Part shown: positions 1 to 13,200 of the stretch, one piece after another
Layout: each line of letters begins with the position of its first letter
Numbering within the stretch: the first letter of the stretch is position 1
Assembly: GCA_022792495.1 (NCBI GenBank)
Contig: JAAWBD010000111.1
Span: 109,299-173,298 of the forward strand
From: Oscillospiraceae bacterium
GTDB taxonomy: Bacteria; Bacillota; Clostridia; Oscillospirales; Oscillospiraceae
Direction of reading: 5' to 3'
DNA length: 64,000 nucleotides
Made by a program: the position numbers and the translations under genes
Notes under the pieces: generated by a model
The model's input: only the letters and a program-made list of their open reading frames with translations
Told to the model about the DNA's origin: nothing
Databases searched by the model: none

Positions 1-1220
1 GCTCTTATCCTCATCATCCACATAGCTCTCCACGATCCAGCCATACTGGTAATCCTTGGACAGCTCCTTGTAGGTAGTGGGCATCTCGTAGTTATAGAGA
101 GCCTGCTCCACCTTGGTCACCTCGGTGGCCAGGGCAGGCACTACCTGCTCCGTCTCCACGGGATAGGGAGTCTCCTCAGTGGTCTTATCTATCATAGAGC
201 TGTTGGTCCAGTAGAGGGGATAGCCGAACTCATCCACAGCCTGAACCATCTCGGTGGTCATGATATACTTACCGTCGGCGTCCACCAGCTGCTCGCCTAC
301 CTCGATGATCAGATCCCGCTCACCGTTGGCGAAGCGAGTGTCGTACTCCCCGTCATTGGTGCCGCCCCAGGTCTTGACCTGGCCACCGGAGGTGATGGCC
401 ACCGCATTATATACACCGCCCCAAACCTCTATGGCCCGGCCGTTCAGGATGGCACGGTCAGGGGTCTCCTCGGTGGCGTATCCACCGTAGGCCTTGTGCT
501 CCTCATCATTTTGACCCCAGCTGATAACCTGGCCGTCCTTGCGCAGTAGGCGCATGTTGGCGGCAATCTTATCACCGGACAGGGTCATGGGGCCCTTCAA
601 TTCGGGCATGCGGTCGCTGGCGGTAAGCTCCTGAGGCAGCCGGATATTACCGCTATTATTCAGATCGTCGGGATTCACTACCCCGTGATAGTTAGTGCCC
701 CAGCCAAACAGCCTGCCCCGCTTATCCAGCGCGTAGGAGTATGCTCTCACACTCTTTCCGGTGTGGTCCACCAGACCGGAGGCCACGATATCCACGATGG
801 AGGAGCTATACAGATCAGCTCCCAACGCGTCATTCTCAGAGGCAATTCCCTTCACCAGGACGGCGGTATAGCTCACTCCTGCGCTGTTGCCCTGTCCCAG
901 GGCGCCGGTGGAGTTATCGCCCCAGGCGTAGACCAGGCCCTCCTCGGTCATGGCCAGGGAATGGTTGCCGCCCACGGCAATCTTGACAACGCCGGTAAGG
1001 GGGATCGTGGTATTGACTTCCTTGCCGTCAACGATCTCGGTCACCACCCGCTGAACCTCAATGGGGGTGGTCGCCTGGGTGGTGTCTCTGGACACGCCCA
1101 GCTGGCCGTAAGCGTTACTGCCCCAAGCCCACACGGAGCCGTCGGCCTTCAGAGCCACAGTGTGGTTAGCTCCCACCGCGATCATGGGGAAGGCCACCGT
1201 GCGCTCCTCGCTAACGTCAG
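1..1220 (-). repeat. RCC1 propeller 26 (cut by the window edge)
   Basis: Blade signatures lie near 1120, 925, 700, 515 and 367. The sequence near the edge (LSKDYQYGWIVESYVDDEDK) is still coding and no longer looks like a blade, so a linker or insert may begin there. The gene continues to the left of the window. Confidence 0.75.
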
Positions 1221-4200
1221 GTCTGGGGGATACGCCGATCTTCATGAAGCCCTGGTTGCCCCGGCGGTCGGTGACAATGATGAAGGTAAAGCCAGACTGC
1301 TCCTGAGCCTTGATGAGACCCCGCTCGTTCACGGTGGCCACATCCGGGTTGGTGCTGAAGAAGTCCAGATCCTCCAGCCTGGGCGTGTAGTACAACGGGC
1401 CATAGGCGCTGAAGCCCAGGTGGGCCACGATATCAGCCGCCATGATCTGTAGCTCATCGCCGTAGACCAGGCTGGTCATCAGACGGCCCTCCGGTGTCTC
1501 CAGGGTATCATAGTGCATGGTGGAGGTGGAGCCGTACTTGAAGGCCACTACGATCTGGGTCGTGTCGTCAGGCATGACGAACTGGGCCGTATTGTGGCCG
1601 TTGCGGACAGGTACGATGTAGGGGATGGTTCTTGATTTCTGATCCTCTCCCTCACCCTCGCTGATCTCAACACCCTTTTTGGTAGCGGCATTGACAGTGA
1701 CCAGGGAGTAGAAGGTACCCTCGGTATTGGTGGTGGAGGCATCAATAGTGATCACATCGCCGGCCTTGGCCCGGAACATGATGGGATTCTCCGGATCGCC
1801 CACTACCTGAGCACCGCCAAGCTCAAAGGGCTGGCCGTTGATGGACATCTTTACATTGTTGATGGCCGGAGCGGTAAGGCTGCCGTCATTGTAGTTATCC
1901 ACCACCATAACCGTTCCGGTGTAGGATCTGGGCGTATCATAACTGGTGCTGACCTTGACCTCCACATCCCGCTCGGGCAGGATGAAGGAGGCATAGACCT
2001 TACCGTCCTTCTCATAGTAGGACGGATTGTTCTCAGGATCCACCTGGATCATACCCTCGTAGAAGTGCAGGGGATACTCTCCCACCTCGGGATCCACCAA
2101 AGACACGCCGCTGATGATGTAGGAACCGCCACCCGAGTGCTCCTTGGGCGTGATCTCCACACTGATGAGAGAACCCGCCATCTCGCCCATCTCATTGTAG
2201 GGCTGCTTGCTGTCTCCCTCGCCCAAGAATACGCTGACATCATATCTTCTGGAATCGGAATTGGCGGTCACCTTAAAGGGATTGAAGCCCTTACCCTGCG
2301 CACCCACCATGGTGAACAGAATGTTAACATCCTCACTGGGCATGACGAAGGAACCGGTATAATAATCCGGGAACTCCTCCCCACTCTCCAGTGTTTTCAT
2401 CACCGGCGTCAGGGTCAGTTCACTTGTAGTTCCATCCAGATAGACCAACATGACCGAGCCGCACAGGGCGTCAGAGGCATTCTGCAGGCGGATATACACA
2501 GTCTCTCCCGCCTGAGTCCGAACCATATTGGTGGCATCCTCCACATTCCCGTCCGCCAGATACAGCAGCGCATGGGAGGCATTCAGGGTATCAAGCTCCT
2601 CGCTGCCCATATAACCGTTGCTGCTGATCAGGGCGGTGGCCAGACGCTCGGGCGCGTTCTTATTGTTGTTGAGCAGCACGCTGCTGATATCCAGGTAGGC
2701 TCCGCCGCCGTCCATGGAGACCATGACGGGCATCAGTCGATCGATATAGGTGCCATCGCCTACCTGACCCTTTTCATTGTTGCCCCAGGCATACACAGTA
2801 CCGTGACTGTTATCATAAGCGCCCACGGTGCCGCCGTTGTCAGAGACAGCAATATACATGATGTTATCAATGGGAAGCAGATAGTCGTCCACATTGGCCT
2901 CACCAGCCCGGACAGGCATGGCTATCCTGGAGTTGGGCTGCAGGCCACCCCGCTGGTTGATGCCCAGCTGACCATGGTTGTTGTTACCGGAAGCCCGCAG
3001 GGTCTTGATGGTATCCTTTCCGCCTGTATCCTTTGCGTACAGAGCATAGCCGGAGGTACCCACCGCCGTCATGACCACCACACTGGACACATCGTAGGGC
3101 TCCTCATTGATATCCTCTACGGTGTAAGTGAAATTAAAGGTGGTATCCCGGGTAGGCTCATAGATCTTTGTGGGATAGCGGATCTCGGTGGTGGTATCCA
3201 CAGAGGGCTCTACCACATCTTCGAAGGTGCAGGTGCCATCGCCAATAGTGTTATCGCAGTGGAGGGTCACCACGCCATCCTCCACAGTGAGCTGGCTGCT
3301 GCCCTCGTTGTACACATGGTGGCAGTTGGGGCACTCGTAGGTGGTCTTGGTGGAGGTGATCTCCTCCTCCTTAACGCCCAGCTGACCAATGCTGTTGTCA
3401 CCCCAGACGATAACCTGACCGTTTACATCAATGGCCATGACACTGTCAGCGCCAGCGGACAGACTTACCACATTGGACTGGACATCGCCCTCGGCATAGC
3501 TGGGCCCACGGGCAAAGTCATTGTCCGTGCCAAACTGGCCGTTGTCCACGCCGTTATTACGGCCCACATTCCGGCCCCAGGCCACCACATCGCCGCTCCG
3601 GGTCACAGCATAGGTGGTAGCGGTGCCGGCCTCGATATCATAGAACTCAGACTGACCGGGGATCCACACAGGCACCGGCACAAGGGTGTTGCCGCTGGTA
3701 TAGCCCGGATGCAGACGTCCGTTGGAGAAGGAGCCCATACCAAAGATCTTGCCATACTCAGTGACAAAGAGGGTATAATCCTTACCCGCCGTCACATCCA
3801 CGATCTTGCCGTAGGTCTCCACATCCCAAGGCATATAGACCGGGGTATAGAGGTAACGCTTACCGCTCTGGTTGCTGTTCTCACCCAGACCCAGCTGGCC
3901 CCGGCGGTTGCTACCCCAGCCCATAAGCCGGCCATCCTGGGTCACGGCTACACCAAAGTCTGCGCCGACGGCGATCTTGGTAACGACCGCCTCCGCCAGA
4001 TATTGGGTCTCGTCTGTTACGCCCATTCCCTCGCCAAGGATCTGCTCGGGAGAGATGTAAGTCTCAGCATAGGAACTGCCGTTACCCAGCCGTCCGTCGC
4101 CATTCATGGCAAAGTTCGCGCTGTTGGAGCCCCAGGTCCAAACGGTACCGTTATCCCGAAGGGCGACAGTAAAGTTCTCACCGATGGCGATCTGAGGATA

Positions 4201-7200
4201 GGTCACGTTCATGGGCGGCTGAGGATCATCGCCGTCCTCAGGCTGCGGGGTGACCTGAACCTTGAAGAAAGCGCTGTATTCCTCCTGGGTCTCAGGATCC
4301 ACGTACTTGGCCACAATGTAGGTGATACCAAACTTACCCACGGTGACCAGGCCAAAGTCAGGATTCTCCATTTCCTCCATCACGCCATCGCCGTCGGCGT
4401 CGGTCTCCAGCAGGAACCTGCCGTCCACCATGGCCACTGTCTCATCCAGGGAGTAAAGCTCCACATCCTTGGCATCCACAGGCTTAACAACGTTGGCGTT
4501 GATCAGGTTAAAGCTGCGCCAGGTGCGGGTGCCGAAATGGTTGGTGTCGATCCGGATCTCATCGCCCGGGTTCATCAGATACTCATACTTGGTGGGCTGA
4601 GAGATCTTTTCAGTTACGCCTCCGTCAACGGCATCGGGCTCCGTCTCCTTCTCAATGATCTCATTGAGGTAGAGGGTGCGGATCGCCTTGTCGATGCCCA
4701 CCTTGGCGCCCCGGCTCACATAATTGTCAGTGCCCACCATCTTGTTGACATCGCCGGTCTGGCCCATGCTGTTGGAGCCCCAGACATACACATGGCCATC
4801 GTCCAGCAGCGCTACAGAATGCATAGCACCGGCAGCCACTGCCAAGACCCGGTTGCCAATGCCATCCCCGGTAATGTCAGTGGTGCCATCCAGGGCGTAG
4901 GCCGTTCCATCCTTCATTACAGAGGGGGTGACCATGCCGACCTGAACGTCACTTACGCTGCCGATACCCAGCTGGCCGTTGTTGTTCCGGCCCCAGCCGT
5001 ACACAGCGCCGTTCTCACCCAGAACGATCATGTGGCTGTCGCTCACATCCACCTGCTCGGCGTACACAGGCACCTGCACCTGAATGGGTGTGGAGCTCTT
5101 GGCCTGACGGTTGGGCTGAATGTCCAGCTGGCCATAGCTGTTGTCGCCCCAGACCCACACAGTACCATCCTTGCGGATCGCAGCAGAGCTGTTGCCGCCC
5201 GCAGCGATGGACACCACGTTATTGACGCTGCTCCGGGTGGGTACCAGCTTCATAGTATCGGCGGCGGCTCCATTCGAGTCGCGGCCGTTGCCCAGCTGCC
5301 CAGAGTTGTTGCTGCCCCAGGCATACACGCTGCCCCACTGATCCAGGGCCAGTACATGGTTCTCACCAGCTGCCGCGTGGACAATGTTGGTCAGATAGAT
5401 GTAGTTGCTGCCATAGGTCTCGGTCACTCCAGCGGTGGCGGGATCCAGCACGGTACCATCGTTGGGGTTTAGATAACCCCGGAACACACGGTAAGGCTCC
5501 ACAGCCTTTTCCAGCTCTTCTCCGGTACGGCTAATGCCCAGCACCCCGTTGGCATTACTGCCCCAGGTGTAGACATAGCCCTTTTCATCCACCGCTACCG
5601 AGGTGGCGCCGCCTGCGGCGATATCCACGATATCAGTAAGGTAGGTGTTGTTCTCGTACTCCTCGGTCAAAGTCTGCTGACCGGCCTTGATCTGGACAGG
5701 CACCGCCTGGTAGGCCACATCCTCCAGGCCCACCTGACTGTAGTTATTCCGACCCCAGGCATACACGCTGCCGTCCCGGCCAAGGGCCATGGCGTGCTCC
5801 TTGCCCACCGCGATCCGGACAATATTCTGCATATAATCGCCAAAGCGGACATCGGTCTTTTCATAGGCGGCCAGAACCTGCATGGGCTGGCTGGCATAGG
5901 ACATACCGGCGTTGGGCTCGTTACCAGCCACACCGTTGCCCAGCTGGCCGTACTCGTTGGCGCCCCAGGCCCAGACGGTACCGTTGGACAGCAGGGCCAC
6001 GGTAAAGTTGCCGTTGCTGCGCACCATGGGCGTGGTCTGGATGCTGGAGTCCTCCAGCCCCTTCTGGGTGGCCACTTCCTTATCGTCCACATGGCGGTAC
6101 TCCAGATCGATCCGGCCCCGCTCCTGACCATCCCGGTCAGAGATGATGATCTGGCCGGCCTCATACCGCTGACGGCGATCACCGTCAAGGGCATCCTCGG
6201 GCTGGGTCACTACCCAGTGGTCGCTGGTAACAAACTGGCTGGCATTGTTTTCGGACAGGACAATGTTCTCCAGTCGTCTGGTGTTGTCAGAACGGCTCTG
6301 GAACAGGTTCAGATAGAAGTTATCCACCTCATAGACTGCGCTGCGCTTTATGACGAAGATCTGATCCTCGCCCAGCGCCACCCGGTCGGGCAGCGGATTC
6401 TTCGCGTCAAAGAGGGTGGTCTCCTGAATGACCTCGTTCATGTCGGGCACACGGATAATGGCCCTCGCCCGGGCGCGGCGTGCCAAGGGGGCTTCCTCGG
6501 CCTCAGCCTCGGTCTCCTCCTCCAGGGTCACACCCTCCTCTGCCAGAGCGGCCACATAGGCCTCCGCCTCCAGCTCATCCAGAGTGCCGGTCATGATCTT
6601 GTCAAAGCCATAGTTGTTGAGCAGAGCAGTCAGCTCCGCGGGATCCATCTCCGCATATTCGGGCTGGAGCTGGATAATGGCGGCGTAGGCCATCTCCAGG
6701 GCCTGGTTGGCGCCCACAGCCACAGGAACCCGGCTGGCCGTACCGGGCGTGCCGGTACCCAGAATGTTGGCATAGGATGCCCCGGCATTCTCATTACCCC
6801 AGCCATAGATGCCGCCGGAGGCGATCATACCAAGCACCACAGTGCTGTTGGCGGCTATGGTGGACTTGCTCAGATCCCCTTCAGTCACACCGTCCACCGA
6901 CCTGGGCACTGCAAAACCGCTCATGGTGCTCAGCTCAGTGGCATATTTCTTGCCCTCCAGGGTACCGTCGCCCATCTGACCGTTGGCATTGTTGCCCCAG
7001 GTGAAGAGGCGGCCGGCGGCGGTGACCGCCGCGGACACATTGTGTCCCGCATAGATGGACATAACAGGATCGTTGGTGCCCAGCTGCTGCCGGTCGGCCC
7101 GGAGCACCGCTGTCCAAGCGGAAGTACTGCCGGTACCGGTGCCCAACTGACCATGGTCGTTGCTGCCCATAGCCCAGACCTTACCATCCTTATCCAGGGC

Positions 7201-10200
7201 TAGGATATGGTTGGCACCGCCGGACAGAACCACCGCACCAGCGCCCACCACAGTGCCATTTACCGCACCCTCAGCAGTGGTGTAGTAGAGCTCATTACCC
7301 ATATAGCCGGCATCCACCACGCCGCTGGCAAGCAGGCCGTTGTTCAGATTCCGCAGCTCACCATTTCCGTAGAGAACTGCAGAGGCGGAGGTTCCGGCAA
7401 AGACCTTTGTGACCCCTCTGCCGCTGACTGCGTTCACCTGGGTAGCCACACGGCCATAGCCGCTGCCCCAGGCCCAGACAGTCCCATTGTTATCCACAGC
7501 CAAGGCGTGGTCATTTCCGGCGGCCACATAGATAATATTGCGCAGCACGCCGGTGTTCCGGTTATTGTCACTGCCGATAACCTGCACGGGCACGGTTTGA
7601 TAGCCGTCGGGAGTGTTGATGCCCAGCTGACCATTATCGTTGCTGCCCCAAGTCCAGACAGTGCCGTCACCCCGCAGGGCCAGGGCAAAGTCATCCCCCA
7701 TCACCAGCATGGGCTGGGTGAAGGTGTAGACCTCCATGGGAGCGTTCACCAGCTCCTCAGGGTCGATCACCAGGGTGAAGTGGGCAGTAGCGCCGGTGTT
7801 GGTCTCGGTCACGGTGATCACAGTGGTGCCCACAGCGGCGTCGTACTCCGCCACCAGGGGCCGCAGCAGGAAGGACTGCTTTCCGTCGGCGTCCTTCTGC
7901 TCCACCACATCCACGATGGGATAGGACACAGTGACCGTCAGATTCAGACCGTCAGTGACAAAGTGGCTGTCCAGCCCAAACACATTGAGCAGTTCGCCGT
8001 CCGCCACCTGCAGCTTGATATCGGAGAGAAGCATCTGCTTATTGTAGGGCAGATGGTAGGCTCCATCTAGGCCGAGATTCATGGCCTCGCCCACGTCATT
8101 CTCCACCTTGGGATCCAGCTTAGTCTTACCGGTCACGGTCAGCACGCCGGTGCTGGCCCCCTGGGCCTTATGGACGATCATGGGAATGCTGACCTCGCTC
8201 TGGACGCCGTCGCCGCCGCCCAGCTGGCCCCAATCGTTGTGGCCGCTGGTCAACACATAGCCGTCGTTGCGGATCATCACCGCGTGCTCCCCACCCACAG
8301 AGATCTGCCGCATTCCGGTCAGATACCCCTTGGGCGCGCCGGTGGGCAGACCGGTGGTCTGCTCCCGCAGCTCCGGAATGATGTAATCATCCGAATAAGC
8401 GTAGTCACCGCCATCGGGATCCCCGGTATAATTGTCATAGTAGTTTACATTGGCATAGAGCTTCGTGATCTCAGAGCCGTCGGCCAACTGGCCAAAGGAG
8501 TTCTGACCAAAGGTGTAGACCTGGCCGTCCTCCGAGTAGGCATAGGAGGCGTACTTGCCCGCTGCCACACCGATGATGTTGTGGAGGATCTCCGGCGTAT
8601 GCTCCCCATCCCGGATGGTCTTTACCGCCTTGGGATAGAAGGAATTCTCCTGAGTTCCGTTGCCCAGAGAACCCCAGTAGTTATAGCCGAAGGCGTAAAC
8701 CTCACCGTGATCGGTGCTGTTGGTGCCGCCGTTGTCCACCAGGATCAGGGTGTGGGTATAGCCGGCGGCAATATCCACCACGGTATGATCGTGGCTGAAT
8801 ACCTTGATGTTGGTGCCGGCAGGCAGATCGCTGGCGCTGTAGTTCACAAGCTCCCTGGGCTGGTAGTTGGGGAAGTCAACGGGCCCAATGCCCCGTTGGC
8901 CGTAGGTGTTATCGCCCCAGGTGTAGACCTGCCCGCTGGCGGTAAGGGCCACCGAGTGCCGCCCGCCGGCGGCAATGGCCACCACCTCATCCAGAGAGTA
9001 GGGCGCCACGATATTCTCATTCTGAGCCGGAGTGGTGCCAAAGCCGAACACCGGCGTAGGCTCAAACCGGTTGCCGCCGGTAACTCCCAGCTGGCCAAAG
9101 CTGTTGTCGCCAAAGGCCCAGACCTGACCCTGATCGTCCAGCGCCAGGGTAAAGTCCTCCGCCGCCGAGATCCTGGCGATCCGGATCGGCTCGTAACGGT
9201 TGATCTCGGTGTGTCCCGTAGTGGTATCCACCGCCGGGAAGGTCACCAAAGTGGGTGTGCTCACGCCAGTCACGCCGGTACCCAGACCGGCCTGACCAGA
9301 ATAGTTGGCGCCCCAGGCCCACAGACGGCCTGTGCTGTCCGCCGCCAGAGCATGGTTGCTGCCGGCGGTAATGGCCACGATGGTCACATTCTCTCCGCCA
9401 AAGCTCACCAGTCCGGCGATATTGCCCGCCACAGCGGTGATATCCCGGCCCAGAACTCCGTTCTCATTGGAGCCCCAGGTGTACACCTGGCCGGTAGCGG
9501 TAAGGGCCATGGTAAAGTCAGCCCCTGCCACCACCTGAGGAGCAATGGTATTCTGGGTCGCGTCGCCCAGGTTGATGGTCAGGTCAAAGACCCCCATCTC
9601 ATGATACAGGCCGTTTCCGCTGACCTGGGTCTTATCCCGCAGGATCACCTTCACGGTACCGCTGACATTCTCCTTGGCAGTGACAGCGCCGGTGTCAGGA
9701 TCCACAGAAGCCAGCAGGCCCCTTTCGTCCTCAATCTCCACGCTATACCGGGCCGGATCAAAGTCGAAATAAGTCCTGGTCTTGTACCACAGCAGGTTGT
9801 AGTATCTGGGAATACCGGTGACGATCTTCTTGATGTTCAGAGTCTCCCCGGCATTCATCACAATGTGGGGCATTTCCACAGAGTGGTCAACCTGATCAAT
9901 ATTCACCGGCTTTTCCACACCGTCAACACCAGTGACGGTGTACTCCACCGGCAGCAGGCCGGAGGCCATGGTGTCGCCCACCCGGATATAGATGTCGGAA
10001 TCCCGTTCGGTGGTAGCCGCCATGCCGTCCTTGTTGCCCAGCTGGCCATAGTCGCCCTTACCCTTGATGAACATATCACCATTACGCAGGACGACAATGT
10101 CCTGATTCACCGAGGAGGCCGCAGCAAACACATCGCTGATCACATCCTCGGGGCCATCGGTGGTGTCCCGGGTGCTGAGATAGATCTCTCCGTTGGGCTT

Positions 10201-13200
10201 TACAGTGGTGGGAGAGGAGGTCGCCACCGGCTTCCACTGATAGTACTTGCCGCTGAGGGTGATAATGTTGGCTGTTCCCGCGTAGGCGGTCACGTGATAA
10301 ATCTGGTCGGTCTCCACATTTCCGTCTTGATCCACCAGCTCCACCTTAGCAGCGGCCCGGACGTTCTTATTGTCCATCCGGCCCCAGCCCCACAACACGC
10401 CGTCCTGGTCAATGGCCAGGCTGTAGCTGCCGTCGGCGATGATATCCACAATATCGGTCAGCGGAGTGCCATCCTCTTTCATGACCTGGGCAGGCTCCTC
10501 CACTGCCGCCAGCTTGTTGCCGCCGATTCCTACCTGGCCCTTGTCGTTGCTGCCAAAGGCCCAGACAGTACCGTCGGTTTTCAGCAACAGGGTATGGTCG
10601 GTACCTGTGGCCACGTCCATCACATGCTCTGTCCGGATCCGGGTGGCGTACTTGTACACCTCCATCCGCGTCTTATCCCGGCCCAGCTCCACCTTATCGT
10701 TGTTGCCCCAGACATACACGGTACCGTCCCGGGTCAGCGCCACTACGTGGTTTTCCCCGGCGTCCACTCTGGTCACCCAGTTGTCATAGCCGTAACGGTA
10801 GGTGTCGGTATAGGGAAGATAGTAGGTCTTGCCCGCGGTGTTCACATCCTCCTTCACCTGGTCGTCACCCCTGGCCGTCAGGTCGGAGGTCTCGTAGGTG
10901 CCAAAGTAGTTCCCATCCTGGTTCTTGCCATACCGGTACTCAATAAAGGTCTCGTAGGATTTATCGTTCCGCTTGTCATAGCCCAGTGTCACAAAGCTTC
11001 CATCGGTAAACGTGGGCTGAGACACCACATAGGCCATCATCGGGTTGGTGTAGCCCTCGGTCACCGTCACCTGGTTGCCGTTGCCCAGCTGGCCCACCTG
11101 GTTGGCGCCCCAGCCGTAGACCGTGCCGTCGCCCTTCAGGGCCAGCATAAAGTCGCCGCCCATAATGAGCTCCTTAATGCCCCGCAGATACCCGGTGGGA
11201 TCGGTCTCATCCCGCATCTGGCTGGGTAGCAGTACATTCTCCCCCTTGACATTGGCGCTGCGCAGGATGTTGTTCACGTTTTTGCCCCAGGTCCAAACAG
11301 TACCGTCCGCCTTCAGGGCGTAAACATAGTTGTCGTTGATAAGCACCATGGGCTTGGCGGTCTGCTTGACCACCGCGCCCTCGCCCCGCATCCCCTCGCG
11401 GCCGATGTCGCTGTAGAAGAAGTTCACCTGGAGCTGGGCCTGCCAGCCAAGCTCTGCGTCCTCCACAATGATATAGGTATCCATACCGGGCAGGATAACA
11501 TCCCAGTTGGGAGTAAACCGCCCGTCGTCTGTAAAGGTGAGCAGGTTGGGATTGGCCGCCTTGATCCGCAGCTTCCGCTTCTTATCCTCCTCAGTGGTGG
11601 TGCCGCTGAAGCTGGTGGCGCTGTACAGGCCGGGATACCACACCGCGTCGGTGAGCAGGCTAAAGCTCTGGCTGCGCTCCATGACCACGCTCTCCGGCCG
11701 GATCCAGAAGCTCTTGGGATCGTCCAGATACACCGTCAGCTCCCAGGGGGCGTGCAGGGAGTAATCCACAGTCACGTTCCCGCTCTCATCGGTGGTGATG
11801 GCGTCCACCTGCTGCAGGCGCAGATGCTCGCTGCGATCCTGGGCATAGTGCACCTTCACCGGAGCGGTCACATCCACCTTCCGGGTGGTGTCGGCGATGT
11901 TGGCGCCCAACTGGCCATAGCTGTTGGAGCCCCAGGCCCAGAGGGTTCCATCAGAGCGCAGGATGCTGCCCGACGCACTGGTGAAGCCCAGACTATAGGT
12001 CTGCCTGGCAAAGACGCTTTGGTCGTGGTAATAGTCAAGCCCCGTGTCCGCCATACTGCTCACACTGGTCGCCACAGAATCCACAGCCTCGGGAGTGATC
12101 TCATTCACCGCTGTGCTGCTCGATCCCCAGATGAAGGTGGAGCCATTCTTCGTCACCACACCGCTCTGGCTTCCGCCCACGGCGGTGCTCACCAGCTTAT
12201 CGCCCTCGGCCAGCTTGTCGTCCATGTTGTGGATAACAGTGGCCAGAACCTTATTGCTGGTGCTGTCGGCATTCAACTGATTATTGGAGCCATGACCCAT
12301 ACCGTAGAGGGTCATGCTCTTATCGGTGACGTACTCCACGTACCCGTTCATGGCGTCGGTAGCCAGGACGGTGGGAGACTGCCGGTCGGCAGCCGCCGGC
12401 TCCGCCTTCACATCCTGGGCGGAGAGCGTCAGAATGTGGTTTCCGCTCTTGTTGGCGGACAGGTTCATCACATCCCGGAGCTGGTAGCCCTCGGTGTTGA
12501 CCTCATTCTCCCGCGCCACGGCGGGGATCCGGTTGCTGACCCAGTCCTCGTCGCCCCGGCCGGCCACATTACCCCAGGTGTACACCGCGCCGCTGGCGGT
12601 GACCGCCACGGAATAGCCGTCTCCGGCGTAGATCTTGGAGATATTCCGCAGGGTGCCCTCAGAGTAGAGCTGCTGGGCGGCGCCGTTGGTGTACAATCCG
12701 CCGTTGGCGTTATCCGCATTGTTCACCAGACCGTTGCGCTCAATGGTGTACACCGAACGCAGGGCATTGGTCGTCTTGGAATAATCCAACCCGTTCTGGC
12801 TCGGATCGTCATGGTTGCCCTTGTTGTTGGAATCGTGGGTCATGGTCTTGATATAACGATTCCCACCGATCCGGATATTGATCTGGCTGTAGGTATTATC
12901 ACCCCAGCCGACGGCAGTGCCGTCAGAGAGCAGGGCCAGGCCATGGGCCTTACCGATGGACAGATCCACGATCTTATCATAGTATTTGACCAGCAGCTTG
13001 GCCTCGGTGGGGTAGGTATACATATCCACCGGGTTGCCGCTGTGGGTTCTGGTACACCACACAGGGGGAGCGTAATCATATCCGATCACATTCCCATCCT
13101 TGTCATAGTGGGTCTTAATGATCGTGCGGTAGAAGGTGCCGCCGGACCAGTAGCCGGGGAGATACTGCCGCCGGCTCTCATAGCTGTAGGTCTCTCCGGT

